DNA of 64,000 nt from Caulobacter ginsengisoli (GCF_030814835.1 NZ_JAUSVS010000008.1:165628-229627); one strand, 5' to 3'. Numbered from the stretch's first letter, positions 42,002-51,136 are shown. The notes: a model not told the origin generated them from the letters alone. Made by a program: numbers and translations.

Positions 42002-42778
42002 ATGACCAGACTGTTTGTCGCCGCGCTCGCCGCGCTCTCGCTGTCGACCGCGCCAGCGCTGGCGCAATCGCTGCCGACCGATCCGCCATCCATCGTCATC
42101 GTCGCCTCGGGCCGGGCCGAGGCGCCCGCGGAGTTCGCCGGGCTGTCCTTCAAGATCCACGGCGAAGCCGCCAGCAAGGTCGAGGCTCTGAAGACCGTCA
42201 CCGCCATCCGCGAGCGCATCGAAGCCGCCCTGCCCGCCCTGGCTGGCAGCGACGAGGTGGCGATCTCGGCGAACGACCTGACCTTCTATGAGGTGCGGCC
42301 GCCGAACTGCCAGAGCGAAAGCGACTACAGCGACGCGCCCAAGACCTCCGGCGGCCCCTGCCGGGTCACCAGCTATATCGCCGAACTGGCCATGGACGCC
42401 CAGGTCTGGCCGGCCCAGCGCCTGGGCGACGCCGCCTCCCTCCTGGCGCAGCTGGGCGCCGACGACGTCGAGCCCGGCGGGGGACAGGTGCAGGATCTCG
42501 ACGCCCTCCGGGCCAGCGCCACCAAGGCGGCGCTCGACAACGCCCGCAAGCAGGCCGAACGCATCGCGGCCAGCGCCGGCGGTCGGCTGGGCCGCATCCT
42601 GCGTATCCAGGTCCCCTCGACGATGGGAGATTCCCCGATCGCGGTCAGCGCTTTTGATCAGGCGACTCTGATGCGGGCGCCGCCGCCGGCGGTTCGTCCG
42701 ATCGTCTCGGTCGACCTCAAGGTGGCCCCGGTTTCCGTTTCGACCAGCTATGTTGTCGTCTACGAGTTGCTGAAATAG
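42002..42778 (+). CDS. exported SIMPL (DUF541) domain protein
   Basis: A 258-residue precursor with signal MTRLFVAALAALSLSTAPAL then AQ. The mature protein is a SIMPL/DUF541 domain: IVIVASGRAEAPAEFAGLSF at the start, long helices with AASKVEALKTVTAIRERIEA, and ATKAALDNARKQAERIAASA followed by GGRLGRIL near 185, a segment shared with oxidative-stress defense proteins such as E. coli YggE. An insertion holds a Cys pair (PPNCQSESDY.. and GGPCRVTS, near 101 and 120). Function is periplasmic and unknown. Confidence 0.85.
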   Translation: MTRLFVAALAALSLSTAPALAQSLPTDPPSIVIVASGRAEAPAEFAGLSFKIHGEAASKVEALKTVTAIRERIEAALPALAGSDEVAISANDLTFYEVRPPNCQSESDYSDAPKTSGGPCRVTSYIAELAMDAQVWPAQRLGDAASLLAQLGADDVEPGGGQVQDLDALRASATKAALDNARKQAERIAASAGGRLGRILRIQVPSTMGDSPIAVSAFDQATLMRAPPPAVRPIVSVDLKVAPVSVSTSYVVVYELLK

Positions 42779-42784
42779 CCGCCG

Positions 42785-43243
42785 TCAGGCCGCCTCCCGC
42801 TCCTGCGCGGGTAGCAGCGAGCCGACCACCAGGCGGCTGAGCATGCGGCCTTCCAGCGGCAGGATGGCGTCGACGAAGCGCGGGCCGGTGGCCATGTCGC
42901 CCAGGTCCGGCGGCGGCTGGAAGCTGGCCTCGTCGACGACGAAGGTCTCCTGCACCGCGTCGACCAGCAGGCCGGCCGTCCGCGAGCCGTGCTGGACGAC
43001 GACGATGACGTGGCGGCTCGAGGCCTCGGTGACCCCCAGGCCCAGGCGGTTGCCCAGGTCGACCACCGGCATGACCAGGCCGCGCAGGTTGATCACCCCC
43101 AGCAGATAGTCCGGGGTGTGGGGCATGGGCATGGCCTGGGTCCAGCCGCGGATCTCGCGCACCGCACTGATGTCGATACAGAATTCCTGGCCGGCGATCT
43201 CGAACGAGATCAGCTCGATCTGGCGATGGGTGTCGTCAGCCAT
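42785..43243 (-). CDS. chemotaxis adaptor protein CheW (second copy)
   Basis: A 152-residue CheW adaptor linking chemoreceptors to CheA. It has ELISFEIAGQEFCIDISAVR at the start, IRGWTQAMPMPHTPDYLLGV then INLRGLVMPVVDL (the CheW core), and VVQHGSRTAGLLVDAVQETF. It starts in TGATG at the end of the receptor gene, so it is made with it. It is very similar to the CheW at 44996 (same core phrases), suggesting duplication around the receptor. ATG at 43243 is preferred to a TTG one codon up. Confidence 0.93.
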   Translation of the reverse strand: MADDTHRQIELISFEIAGQEFCIDISAVREIRGWTQAMPMPHTPDYLLGVINLRGLVMPVVDLGNRLGLGVTEASSRHVIVVVQHGSRTAGLLVDAVQETFVVDEASFQPPPDLGDMATGPRFVDAILPLEGRMLSRLVVGSLLPAQEREAA

Positions 43244-44769
43244 CAAAATTCCTCCCAGTCTTCGGAAGCGCCGACGGCCCGCTTGGGCGCCTCGACAAAG
43301 GCCGACAGCTTGGCCCGGGCCTCGGCCAGCGGGTTGTGGGCGGGGACATGCCGGTCGGGTTGGGCCAGCACCGGGCGCTGGGCCTGGCGCTGAACCGGCT
43401 GGTGGGCCTCATGGCCGACCTTGAAGCGGGCGACCAGGGCCGCCAGTTCCTGAGACTCCGACTTGAGGCTGGAGGCGGCGGCGGTGGCCTCCTCGACCAT
43501 GGCGGCGTTCTGCTGGGTCACCTGGTCCATCTGGTTGACGGCGGTGTTGACCTGGCCCAGCCCGGTCGCCTGCTCCTGCGAGGAGCGGGCGATGTCGGAG
43601 ATCAGGCTGTCGATGGCGGTGACCTTGGCGACGATCTTGCCCAGGGCCTCGCCGGTTTCGCCGACCAGCTTCACGCCACGGCCGACCTGGTCGGTGCTGG
43701 ACGAGATCAGCGCCTTGATCTCCTTGGCCGCGTCGGCCGAGCGCTGGGCCAGGGCCCGGACTTCCTGGGCGACGACCGCGAAGCCGCGCCCCGCATCGCC
43801 GGCCCGGGCCGCCTCGACCCCGGCGTTGAGGGCCAGCAGGTTGGTCTGGAAGGCGATCTCGTCGATCACCCCGATGATCTGGCTGATCTTGCCCGAGCTC
43901 TGTTCGATCTCGCCCATGGCGGCGACCGCGTCGCGGACGACCTGGCCGGAGGTTTCGGCCCCCTGCTTGGCGTCGGCGGCGGCGTCGGAGGCCTGCTTGG
44001 CGCCGTCGGCGCTGCGCCGCACGGTGGCGGTGATCTGGTCCAGCGCCGCGGCGGTTTCCTCCAGGCTGGCCGCCTGCTGCTCGGTGCGCTTGGAAAGGTC
44101 GTTGGCGGCCTCGGAAATCTCGTCCGAGCCGCCGCGCAGGCCGTCGGTCGCCAGGGCGATGCGGCCCATGGTGTCGCGCATGGACTCCACGGCCTGGTTG
44201 AAGTCGTCCTTGATCTGGCGATAGGCGCCCTGGAAGTCGGCGTCGATCCGGGCGGTCAGGTCGCCGGCCGACAGCTGGCGCAGATTGGCCGCCAGGTTGG
44301 AGACCACCTGGTCCTGCTCCTTGGCGACGCGGGCCTGTTCGGCCTCGCTGCGCACGCGATCCTGTTCGATCTGGGTGACGTCGGTGGCGAACTTGATCAC
44401 CTTGAACGGCTTGCCGGCGCGGTCCAGCAACGGGTTGTAGGAGGCCTGGATCCAGATCTCACGGCCGCCCTTGCCGATCCGGCGGAACTTGCGGGCAACG
44501 AATTCGCCGCGGTTCAGCTCCTGCCAGAACGCCCGGTATTCCGGCCCGGCGGCCTCAGCCGGGTCGACGAACATGCTGTGATTGCGGCCGATCACCTCGT
44601 CGGCCGAATAGCCCAGGGCCTTGAGGAAATTCTCGTTGGCCGTGATGACGGTGCCGTCCAGTTCGAACTCGATCACCGCCTGAGACCGGAGAATGGCGGC
44701 GACCTTGGCTTCGAGCTCAAGCGTCTGCCGGTCCTGTACGCCACGGGCCTGCTTGCCTTTGGAAAACAT
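43243..44769 (-). CDS. cytosolic PAS-containing methyl-accepting chemotaxis protein
   Basis: A 508-residue receptor with no membrane segment. A PAS domain (residues 25-135, [36 protein letters not shown]) precedes a HAMP-like region (155-205), then a long MCP signalling coiled coil (215-455) whose tip [20 protein letters not shown] is conserved. The C-terminus ends DWEEF, like the pentapeptide that docks CheR/CheB. It probably senses a cytoplasmic redox or metabolic cue. GAGGA precedes the ATG. A CtrA-like box lies upstream at 44840. Confidence 0.94.
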   Translation of the reverse strand: MFSKGKQARGVQDRQTLELEAKVAAILRSQAVIEFELDGTVITANENFLKALGYSADEVIGRNHSMFVDPAEAAGPEYRAFWQELNRGEFVARKFRRIGKGGREIWIQASYNPLLDRAGKPFKVIKFATDVTQIEQDRVRSEAEQARVAKEQDQVVSNLAANLRQLSAGDLTARIDADFQGAYRQIKDDFNQAVESMRDTMGRIALATDGLRGGSDEISEAANDLSKRTEQQAASLEETAAALDQITATVRRSADGAKQASDAAADAKQGAETSGQVVRDAVAAMGEIEQSSGKISQIIGVIDEIAFQTNLLALNAGVEAARAGDAGRGFAVVAQEVRALAQRSADAAKEIKALISSSTDQVGRGVKLVGETGEALGKIVAKVTAIDSLISDIARSSQEQATGLGQVNTAVNQMDQVTQQNAAMVEEATAAASSLKSESQELAALVARFKVGHEAHQPVQRQAQRPVLAQPDRHVPAHNPLAEARAKLSAFVEAPKRAVGASEDWEEF

Positions 44770-44839
44770 GGCTGTCCTCTGCCGGATGGAATTGTTGTTT
44801 TTGAAAAATCGGCGATACCCGACGAAAAGGCGCCATCTT

Positions 44840-44856
44840 GGTAAACCAAGGCTTAA
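44840..44856 (-). promoter_or_regulatory. CtrA-box-like site upstream of the chemoreceptor gene
   Basis: On the minus strand TTAA-GCCTTGG-TTTACC matches the CtrA consensus TTAA-N7-TTAACC with one mismatch, about 70 nt upstream of the receptor start. The 14-bp palindrome CTTGGTAAACCAAG overlaps it. A GANTC site lies at 44978. The rest of the 226-bp gap has AT-rich patches but no gene. Confidence 0.45.
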
Positions 44857-44995
44857 GCGGCCTGCCGCGATACTCTCAGTCTGGGTAGCTGGAAGATGTT
44901 TAGGACAGAATGTCGCTGTATTGGATCAATACTGGAGGCGCCGCCGAAGTATAATTCCGGACAGAATTCAACCTACGGAATCATGGCCGGCGCCG

Positions 44996-45463
44996 TCAGG
45001 CGGCCTGGGCCGTCTCGGCGGGCAGCAGCGCCCCGACCACCAGCCGGCTGAGCATCCGGCCCTCCAGCGGCAGGATGGCGTCGACGAAGCGCGGGCCGCC
45101 GCCCAGGTCGCCCATTTCCGGCGGCGGCTGCAGCTGGGCCTCCTCGACGACAAAGGTCTCCTGCACCGCATCGACCAGCAGGCCGGCCACCTTGTCGTCC
45201 TGCATGACCACCACCACGACGCTGCGCTCGCCGATTTCGCTGGGGCCCAGTCCGAGCCGGCGGCGCAGGTCGATGACCGGCATCACCAGGCCGCGCAGGT
45301 TGATCACCCCCAGGAAGTAGTCCGGCGCCTGGGGCATCGGCGAGGCCTGGGTCCAGCCGCGGATCTCGCGGACGGCCCGGATGTCGATGCAGAACTCCTG
45401 GCCGGCGATCTCCATCGAGATCAGCTCCACCAGGCGCCGCGCCTGTTCGGGTTCAGCGGCCAT
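44996..45463 (-). CDS. chemotaxis adaptor protein CheW (first copy)
   Basis: A 155-residue CheW with the same core as the neighbouring copy: ELISMEIAGQEFCIDIRAVR, WTQASPMPQAPDYFLGVINL, and VMPVIDLRRRLGLGPSEIGE. It lies 226 bp upstream of the receptor gene on the same strand and could be a separate transcription unit. AAGGAC precedes the ATG. The two copies differ most in the first 10 residues and in the loop after the core. Confidence 0.93.
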   Translation of the reverse strand: MAAEPEQARRLVELISMEIAGQEFCIDIRAVREIRGWTQASPMPQAPDYFLGVINLRGLVMPVIDLRRRLGLGPSEIGERSVVVVVMQDDKVAGLLVDAVQETFVVEEAQLQPPPEMGDLGGGPRFVDAILPLEGRMLSRLVVGALLPAETAQAA

Positions 45464-45593
45464 ACTTCTTGTCCTTGCCAGCCGGAGCGCTCCGGCCGGA
45501 CAATCTGTAGGCGCCGCATCTTAAAATCGCATTGAGGACACAGCGGCGGCGCCCGGGCTCGAAACATAAAGAGAACATGCTATAGCGGAAACG

Positions 45594-48047
45594 ATGGACG
45601 GCGCCCTGCCCTCGACCCTTCCGCCGCGTTTTGACGCCTGGTTCGCCAGCCGCGGCTGGGCGCCCCGCACCCATCAGCTGGCCATGGTCGAGCGGGCCCG
45701 GGCCGGCGCCGACGCCCTGCTGATCGCCCCGACCGGCGGCGGCAAGACCCTGGCCGGCTTCCTGCCCAGCCTGATCGAGTTGGCCGAACGCCCGCCGCCC
45801 AACACGCCGCGTGGCATCCACACCCTCTACATCTCGCCCCTCAAGGCCCTGGCGGTCGATGTCGAGCGCAACCTCTTGAGCCCCATCCAGGAGATGGGCC
45901 TGGGCATCACCGCCGAAAGCCGCACTGGCGACACCGGCATGGCCCGCAAGCAGCGCCAGCGCGTCAGACCGCCGGACATGCTGCTGACCACCCCCGAGCA
46001 GCTGGCCCTGTTCTGCGCCTGGGAGGGGGCCAGGACCTATTTCGAGGACCTGCGCTGCGTGATCCTCGACGAGGTCCACGCCATCTGGCCGTCCAAGCGG
46101 GGCGATCTGCTGTCGCTGGACCTGGCCCGGCTGCAGACCTTCGCGCCGACGATGCGCCGGGTCGGCCTCTCGGCCACGGTCGACGATCCCGACCTGATCC
46201 GCCGGTGGATGGCCCCCACCGCGAGGGCCGCCGACGTCGACCTGGTGCTGGGGCCGCCTGGTCCCATGCCCATCGTCGACCTGCTGATCTCCGAGGGCCG
46301 CGTCCCCTGGGCCGGTCACACCGCCCAGCACGCCATGGAGGACGTCTACGAGGTCATCAAGCGCCACCGCACCACGCTGGTCTTCGTCAACACCCGGTTT
46401 CAGGCCGAGTTCGCCTTCCAGGAACTGTGGAAGATCAATGACGACAGCCTGCCCATCGCCCTGCACCACGGCAGCCTCTCGGCCGAGCAACGCAGACGGG
46501 TCGAGGCGGCGATGGCGCGGGGTGAGCTGCGGGCTGTGGTCTGCACCTCCACCCTCGACCTCGGCATCGACTGGGGCGATGTCGACCTGGTGGTGCAGCT
46601 GGCCGCGCCGAAGGGCTCCTCGCGCATGGTCCAGCGCATCGGCCGGGCCAACCACCGGCTGGACGAACCCAGCCGCGCCATCCTGGTCCCGGCCAACCGC
46701 TTCGAGATGCTGGAATGCCAGGCCGTGCGCGAGGCGGTCGAAGAGAACGGCCTGGACGGCGAGCGCTGGCGGGCGGGCGCGCTGGACGTGCTGGCCCAGC
46801 ACGTCATGGGCTGCGCGGTCTCCGAGCCCTTCGAGCCCCTGGCCTTCTATGACGAGATCCGCATGGCCGGGCCCTATGCGGACCTGAGCTGGGAGGACTT
46901 CGAGGCGGTGATCGATTTCGTCTCGACCGGCGGCTATGCGCTGAAGGTCTATGACCGCTTCCGCCGGATCGTGAAGACCCGCGAAGGTCTCTGGAAAGTC
47001 CGCGACGCCCAGACCGCCCAGCGCCACCGCATGAATGTCGGGGCCATCGTCTCCCCGGCCGTGCTGAGTGTGCGGATTTCCGGCCGCCGCGGTGTGCCCG
47101 GCCGCAAGATCGGCGAGGTCGAGGAGGGCTATCTGGAGATGCTGGAGCCCGGCGACACCTTCCTGTTCGCCGGCCAGGTCTGGAAGCTGGTGGGGGTGAC
47201 CGGGACCGACGTGCTGGTCTCGCCCGCCGCCGACAAGGATCCCAAGCTGCCCAGCTGGGGCGGGAGCAAGTTCGCCCTCTCCACCTATCTGGCGGCGCGG
47301 GTGCGGCGGATGATGTCGGACGAGACGACCTGGGCCAAGCTGCCCAGCGACGTGCGCGAATGGCTGGAGGTCCAGCGCGACCGCAGCCAGATCGCCGCCC
47401 CGACCGAGATGCTGCTGGAGACCTTCCCGCGCGGCCAGCGGCATTTCCTGGTCTGCTACCCATTTGACGGTCGCATCGCCCATACGACTCTGGCCATGCT
47501 GCTGACCCGCCGGCTGGACCGGATGGGGGTCGGGCCGCTGGGATTTACCGCCAATGACTATGCCGTCTGCATCTGGGCGCTGCACCCCATGGACGGACTC
47601 GATTTCGCCGCGCTGTTCGACCAGGACATGCTGGGTGACGACCTGGAAGCCTGGCTGGACGAGAGCTTCATGATGAAGCGAGCCTTCAAGAACTGCGCGC
47701 TGATCTCCGGCCTGATCGAGCGGCGGATGCCGGGCTCGGAGAAGTCCGGCCGCCAGGTCACCTTCTCCACCGACCTGATCTACGACGTCCTGCGCCGCCA
47801 CCAGCCCGACCATCTGATGCTGCGCTGCGCCCGGGCCGACGCGGCCAGCGGCATGATCGACGTGGCCCGGGTCGGCGATCTGCTGGCCCGGATCAAGGGC
47901 CAGATCCGCCATGCGCCGCTGGAGCATGTCTCGCCCTTCGCCGTGCCGATCATGCTGGAGATCGGCAAGGAGCGGGTGGCGGGCGACGCGGCCGAGATGA
48001 TCCTGCGCGGCGCCTCCGAGGACCTGATCGCCGAGGCCATGGCATGA
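45594..48047 (+). CDS. ligase-associated DNA damage response DEXH-box helicase (Lhr-type)
   Basis: An 817-residue Lhr-like helicase. Motifs are APTGGGKTLAGFLPS (Walker A, near 45), VILDEVHAIW (DEVH, near 155), GLSATVDDPD (motif III, near 185) and, in the second domain, GSSRMVQRIGRANHRLDEPS (motif VI, near 340), followed by the winged-helix and Lhr-core region through the C-terminus. Members of this clade accompany an ATP-dependent ligase and the PdeM nuclease in a DNA repair cassette. It overlaps pdeM by 4 nt. The ligase and the MBL exonuclease of the usual set are not next to it. Confidence 0.93.
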   Translation: MDGALPSTLPPRFDAWFASRGWAPRTHQLAMVERARAGADALLIAPTGGGKTLAGFLPSLIELAERPPPNTPRGIHTLYISPLKALAVDVERNLLSPIQEMGLGITAESRTGDTGMARKQRQRVRPPDMLLTTPEQLALFCAWEGARTYFEDLRCVILDEVHAIWPSKRGDLLSLDLARLQTFAPTMRRVGLSATVDDPDLIRRWMAPTARAADVDLVLGPPGPMPIVDLLISEGRVPWAGHTAQHAMEDVYEVIKRHRTTLVFVNTRFQAEFAFQELWKINDDSLPIALHHGSLSAEQRRRVEAAMARGELRAVVCTSTLDLGIDWGDVDLVVQLAAPKGSSRMVQRIGRANHRLDEPSRAILVPANRFEMLECQAVREAVEENGLDGERWRAGALDVLAQHVMGCAVSEPFEPLAFYDEIRMAGPYADLSWEDFEAVIDFVSTGGYALKVYDRFRRIVKTREGLWKVRDAQTAQRHRMNVGAIVSPAVLSVRISGRRGVPGRKIGEVEEGYLEMLEPGDTFLFAGQVWKLVGVTGTDVLVSPAADKDPKLPSWGGSKFALSTYLAARVRRMMSDETTWAKLPSDVREWLEVQRDRSQIAAPTEMLLETFPRGQRHFLVCYPFDGRIAHTTLAMLLTRRLDRMGVGPLGFTANDYAVCIWALHPMDGLDFAALFDQDMLGDDLEAWLDESFMMKRAFKNCALISGLIERRMPGSEKSGRQVTFSTDLIYDVLRRHQPDHLMLRCARADAASGMIDVARVGDLLARIKGQIRHAPLEHVSPFAVPIMLEIGKERVAGDAAEMILRGASEDLIAEAMA

Positions 48048-48772
48048 GCGCCGCGGCGGTGAAGGCGTCGGGCGGCCTGGGCGTGAGCCCCTGCGGCGGC
48101 CTGCGGCTGACGGTCAATGGCGCGACGGTGCTGCTGCGCCCGGCCGGCGCCCTGTGGATCGAGGCGGCGCAGATGCTGGTCGTCGCCGACCTGCACTTCG
48201 AGAAGGGCAGCGCCTATGCGGCCCGCGGCCAGCTGCTGCCGCCCTACGATACCGGCGAGACCCTGCGCCGGCTGGAGGCCGAGGTCGCCGCCATGGCCCC
48301 GCGCACCCTGGTCTTCCTGGGCGACAGCTTCCACGACGGCCAGGCCGAGGATCGCCTGCATCCCAGCTACGCCGCCCGCATCGCCGCCCTGGCGACAGGC
48401 CGGACCCTGGTCTGGGTGGTCGGCAACCACGACGCCGACGGCCCCCGCCTGCTGCCCGGCGACCTGGCCGACGAACTGACGGTCGACACCCTCACCCTGC
48501 GCCACGAACCCCAGCCCGGCGACCAGCCCGGCGAGGCCAGTGGCCACCTCCACCCCGCCGCCCGCATTGCCGGTGGGGGGCGGAGCGTTCGGCGGCGGTG
48601 CTTCGTCACCGATGGGTCGAGGATCGTCCTGCCGGCCTTCGGGGCTTATGCGGGCGGGCTGAATGTGCGGGATGGGGCGTTCAGGGCCCTGTTCGCAACG
48701 CCACCGCTCGCGGCGGCGCTGGGCACGGACCGGGTGCATCCGGTGGGGTGGAACTCGCTGCGGGGGGATTGA
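48044..48772 (+). CDS. pdeM: ligase-associated DNA damage response endonuclease PdeM
   Basis: A 242-residue calcineurin-like metallophosphoesterase. The metal motifs are VVADLHFEKGSAYAARGQLL (D-x-H, near 44), LGDSFHDG (GD, near 86), VGNHDADG (GNHD, near 126) and a late GHLHP (near 167), giving the two-metal site. Translation is coupled to the helicase gene by the ATGA overlap. The pair is thought to process DNA ends together. A repeat-rich gap follows the stop. Confidence 0.9.
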   Translation: MSAAAVKASGGLGVSPCGGLRLTVNGATVLLRPAGALWIEAAQMLVVADLHFEKGSAYAARGQLLPPYDTGETLRRLEAEVAAMAPRTLVFLGDSFHDGQAEDRLHPSYAARIAALATGRTLVWVVGNHDADGPRLLPGDLADELTVDTLTLRHEPQPGDQPGEASGHLHPAARIAGGGRSVRRRCFVTDGSRIVLPAFGAYAGGLNVRDGAFRALFATPPLAAALGTDRVHPVGWNSLRGD

Positions 48773-48989
48773 AGGCGAGCTGTTTCACGCCTCTCCCCCT
48801 CGCCTGCGAGGGGGAGCGAGGGACACGCCGAAGGCGGCGTCCCACGGAGGGGGAGCCTTGCGGCGGTTCAGCTTTCCGCGGGCGCAGGGTGTTTCCCCCG
48901 ACACGTGGCCGCTGACTTGTCTCCTCACCCGCTCTTCGCGCCTTCGCGCTCAGAGTCGACCTCTCCTCGGAGAGGAGAGGAGGCATACT
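48773..48989. repeat. gap filled by two hairpin-rich repeat fragments
   Basis: The gap holds CTCCCCCTCGCCTGCGAGGG (48792-48811), a hairpin, with a GACACGCCGAAGGCGGCGTC inverted repeat just after it, and near the right side CGACCTCTCCTCGGAGAGGA (48957-48976), another hairpin. They resemble arms of the nested palindromic elements seen elsewhere but do not pair with each other, so they look like partial copies. No gene is seen. Confidence 0.6.
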
Positions 48990-49442
48990 CTACATATGCA
49001 TCGCCTGCTCGACCGCGCTGCCCAGCGCCAGGGCCGCGCCGGCGGTGATGATGGTGCGGTAGCGGGGCCGCCAGGCGGGGCCTTCGACGTCGCGGGTGTC
49101 CCACAGCCAGGTCAGGATGAAGGCGACGATGAAGCCGCTGAGTTGCCAGACCGGGTCGAACCAGCGCCCGCCGATCAGCAGCATGAAGCCGGCCATCGGC
49201 GGCAGGAAGGACATCAGCACCACGCTCCAGCGCGGCGTGTGGTGGGCCGCCTCCAGTCCGCCGCGCACCCCGCCCAGGAAGGCCAGGGTCACCGCCGACC
49301 AGGACAGCAGGCACAGCAGCGCCCAAGGCCCGACGCTGGGCGGGCCGAAGTCGTAGAGGCCGGCCGAGACCATGAAGGGTACGATGGTGGCCAGGCCGAA
49401 GGCTCGGATTGGCTGAGGGATGGGCGCCGCCCCTGGCGTCAT
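48990..49442 (-). CDS. DUF3429 domain membrane protein
   Basis: A 150-residue protein with five hydrophobic segments from ATIVPFMVSAGLYDF to LALGSAVEQAMHM, and the DUF3429 signature SWSAVTLAFLGGVRGGLEAA near 47. It lies 3 bp after the TIGR02186 gene on the same strand. DUF3429 proteins have no assigned function. The ATG at 49442 is the only good start. Confidence 0.8.
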   Translation of the reverse strand: MTPGAAPIPQPIRAFGLATIVPFMVSAGLYDFGPPSVGPWALLCLLSWSAVTLAFLGGVRGGLEAAHHTPRWSVVLMSFLPPMAGFMLLIGGRWFDPVWQLSGFIVAFILTWLWDTRDVEGPAWRPRYRTIITAGAALALGSAVEQAMHM

Positions 49443-49445
49443 CGG

Positions 49446-50216
49446 TTAGCTCCTGCGAAACACCCGCGAGGCGGCCCAGCCGGCCGCCAAGGCCAGGGCC
49501 ATCGACGCCAGACCATAGAGCCAGGGATGGCGATGGGCGAGCAGATAGAGGGCCCGCTCGACCCCGACCTTCTCGACGGTCAAGGTCCGGTCACGGACGG
49601 AAACCGGCCGGCCGTCCTGGAAGAGGATGATCCGGGTCTTGTAGAGGCCGGTCGGGGCGTCGGCAGGCAGCACCACCTGGGCTTGGAACAGACCCCGGTC
49701 GACATAGCGCACCCCGGCCGGATCGGCGCTGTAGAGGCCAGCCTTCTGCTTGAGACGGATGACGGCGCTGCGCCAGTCGAAATAGTCGGCCCCCAGCTGG
49801 TTCACCACCATGTCGCGCACGCCATAGCGGGTCTCGATCCGCCGCTCCATGGGGGCGGAAATGGCCAGATGGTCCAGTCCCAGCCCCAGCCGCCGCAGGT
49901 CGGCGAACCGGGCCACCTCGCCCAGCGGCCGGCTCGAGGCGACGCGGTAGAAGCCCGGCGCGCCGCGAAACACCACCGGCCGGCTGTTCAGCCAGATCCC
50001 CGCCACCTGGCTCTTGCGGGCGATGCGCAGCGGCTGCTCGGGCCCGGCGATGACCACCACCACATCGGCGGGGCGGCCCTGGGGATCGAAGACGGCGCCA
50101 TAGACGCTGATGGTCGCGCCCCGGAAGCCGGAGTTCACCTTGACCTCAGTCTCCGTCAGCACCGCCGAGACGGCGGCGGGCGGCGATTGAATAATGGCTG
50201 GCGGCAGGTCGGTCAT
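49446..50216 (-). CDS. TIGR02186 family membrane-anchored protein
   Basis: A 256-residue protein whose N-terminal part (residues 18-215) forms beta strands (VSAVLTETEVKVNSGFRGAT, ISVYGAVFDPQGRPADVVVV, then YRVASSRPLGEVARF) and whose C-terminus has one membrane segment (about 230-252) ending RRS. It lacks a visible cleavable leader at its very start. TIGR02186 genes travel with TauE/SafE exporters in alphaproteobacteria. The ATG overlaps the exporter stop (ATGA). Confidence 0.82.
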   Translation of the reverse strand: MTDLPPAIIQSPPAAVSAVLTETEVKVNSGFRGATISVYGAVFDPQGRPADVVVVIAGPEQPLRIARKSQVAGIWLNSRPVVFRGAPGFYRVASSRPLGEVARFADLRRLGLGLDHLAISAPMERRIETRYGVRDMVVNQLGADYFDWRSAVIRLKQKAGLYSADPAGVRYVDRGLFQAQVVLPADAPTGLYKTRIILFQDGRPVSVRDRTLTVEKVGVERALYLLAHRHPWLYGLASMALALAAGWAASRVFRRS

Positions 50217-51136
50217 CCGCCGGCCCCCTGCATCAGCACGAAGGGATCGTCTGGCCGCACGATCAGGCCCAGCCCCATCTGCAGCCCGACCAGCAGCACG
50301 ATCAGCGCCAGCACCGCCCGCAGCTCCTCGGCCCTGAACCGGGCCGAGGCCCGGGCCCCCAGCTGCGCCCCGATCACTCCGCCGATCAGCAGCAGGGCGG
50401 CCAGGACGATGTCGACGCTCTGGTTGCGGCCGGCCTGCAGGACGCCGGTGATGGCGGTGGTGATGATGATCTGGAACAGGCTGGTGCCGACCACCATCTG
50501 GGCCGGCATGCGCAGGATATAGACCATGGCCGGCACCAGCACGAAGCCGCCGCCCACCCCCATCACCGCCGACAGAATGCCGACGAAGATGCCGAGCGCC
50601 AGGGGTGGAATGACGCTGATATAGAGCCGCGAACGGGGAAACCGCACCTTGAGCGGCAGGCCATAGAGCCAGAGCGGCCGGCGATCGCGCGGCGGCGGGG
50701 CGGGCTGGCCGCGGCGCTGGCGCAGGATGGCGCCCAGGGATTCGGTCAGCATCAGCCCGCCGATCACCCCCAGGAACAGCAGGTAGGAGACCGACACCAC
50801 CAGGTCCGCCTGGCCCAGCAATCGCAGGATGCGGAAGATCTCGACCCCGACCACCGAGCCGATCGCTCCGCCGGCCGCCAGCACCGCCCCCATGCGAAAG
50901 TCGACCGCCCGCCGCCGGCTGTAGGCCGCGACGCTGGAGACCGAGGAGGCGGCGACATGGTTGGCCAGGCTGCCGACGGCGACGGCCGGGGGAATGCCCA
51001 GGAAGACCAGGATCGGCGTCATCAGGAAGCCGCCGCCGATGCCGAACAGGCCGGAGATGAATCCCACCAGGGCGCCCAGCGCGATCAGCAGCGGGGCGTT
51101 GACCGAAACCTCGGCGATGGGGAGGTAGAGATCCAC
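50213..51136 (-). CDS. TauE/SafE family sulfite/anion exporter
   Basis: A 307-residue polytopic protein with about eight membrane segments and two TauE/SafE half-repeats: IALGALVGFISGLFGIGGGF near 18 and, in the second half, ILSAVMGVGGGFVLVPAMVY near 190. The family exports sulfite, sulfoacetate or other small anions. It starts with GTG at 51136, with weak ribosome-binding support. It forms a unit with TIGR02186 and DUF3429 through an ATGA overlap and a 3-bp gap; together they may be an envelope sulfur-anion system. Confidence 0.88.
   Translation of the reverse strand: MDLYLPIAEVSVNAPLLIALGALVGFISGLFGIGGGFLMTPILVFLGIPPAVAVGSLANHVAASSVSSVAAYSRRRAVDFRMGAVLAAGGAIGSVVGVEIFRILRLLGQADLVVSVSYLLFLGVIGGLMLTESLGAILRQRRGQPAPPPRDRRPLWLYGLPLKVRFPRSRLYISVIPPLALGIFVGILSAVMGVGGGFVLVPAMVYILRMPAQMVVGTSLFQIIITTAITGVLQAGRNQSVDIVLAALLLIGGVIGAQLGARASARFRAEELRAVLALIVLLVGLQMGLGLIVRPDDPFVLMQGAGG

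Noticed and set aside
45453..47927. 824-codon open frame antisense to the Lhr-type helicase
   Set aside because: The plus strand has all helicase motifs; the minus frame gives a Gly/Asp/Gln-rich product typical of a shadow frame.
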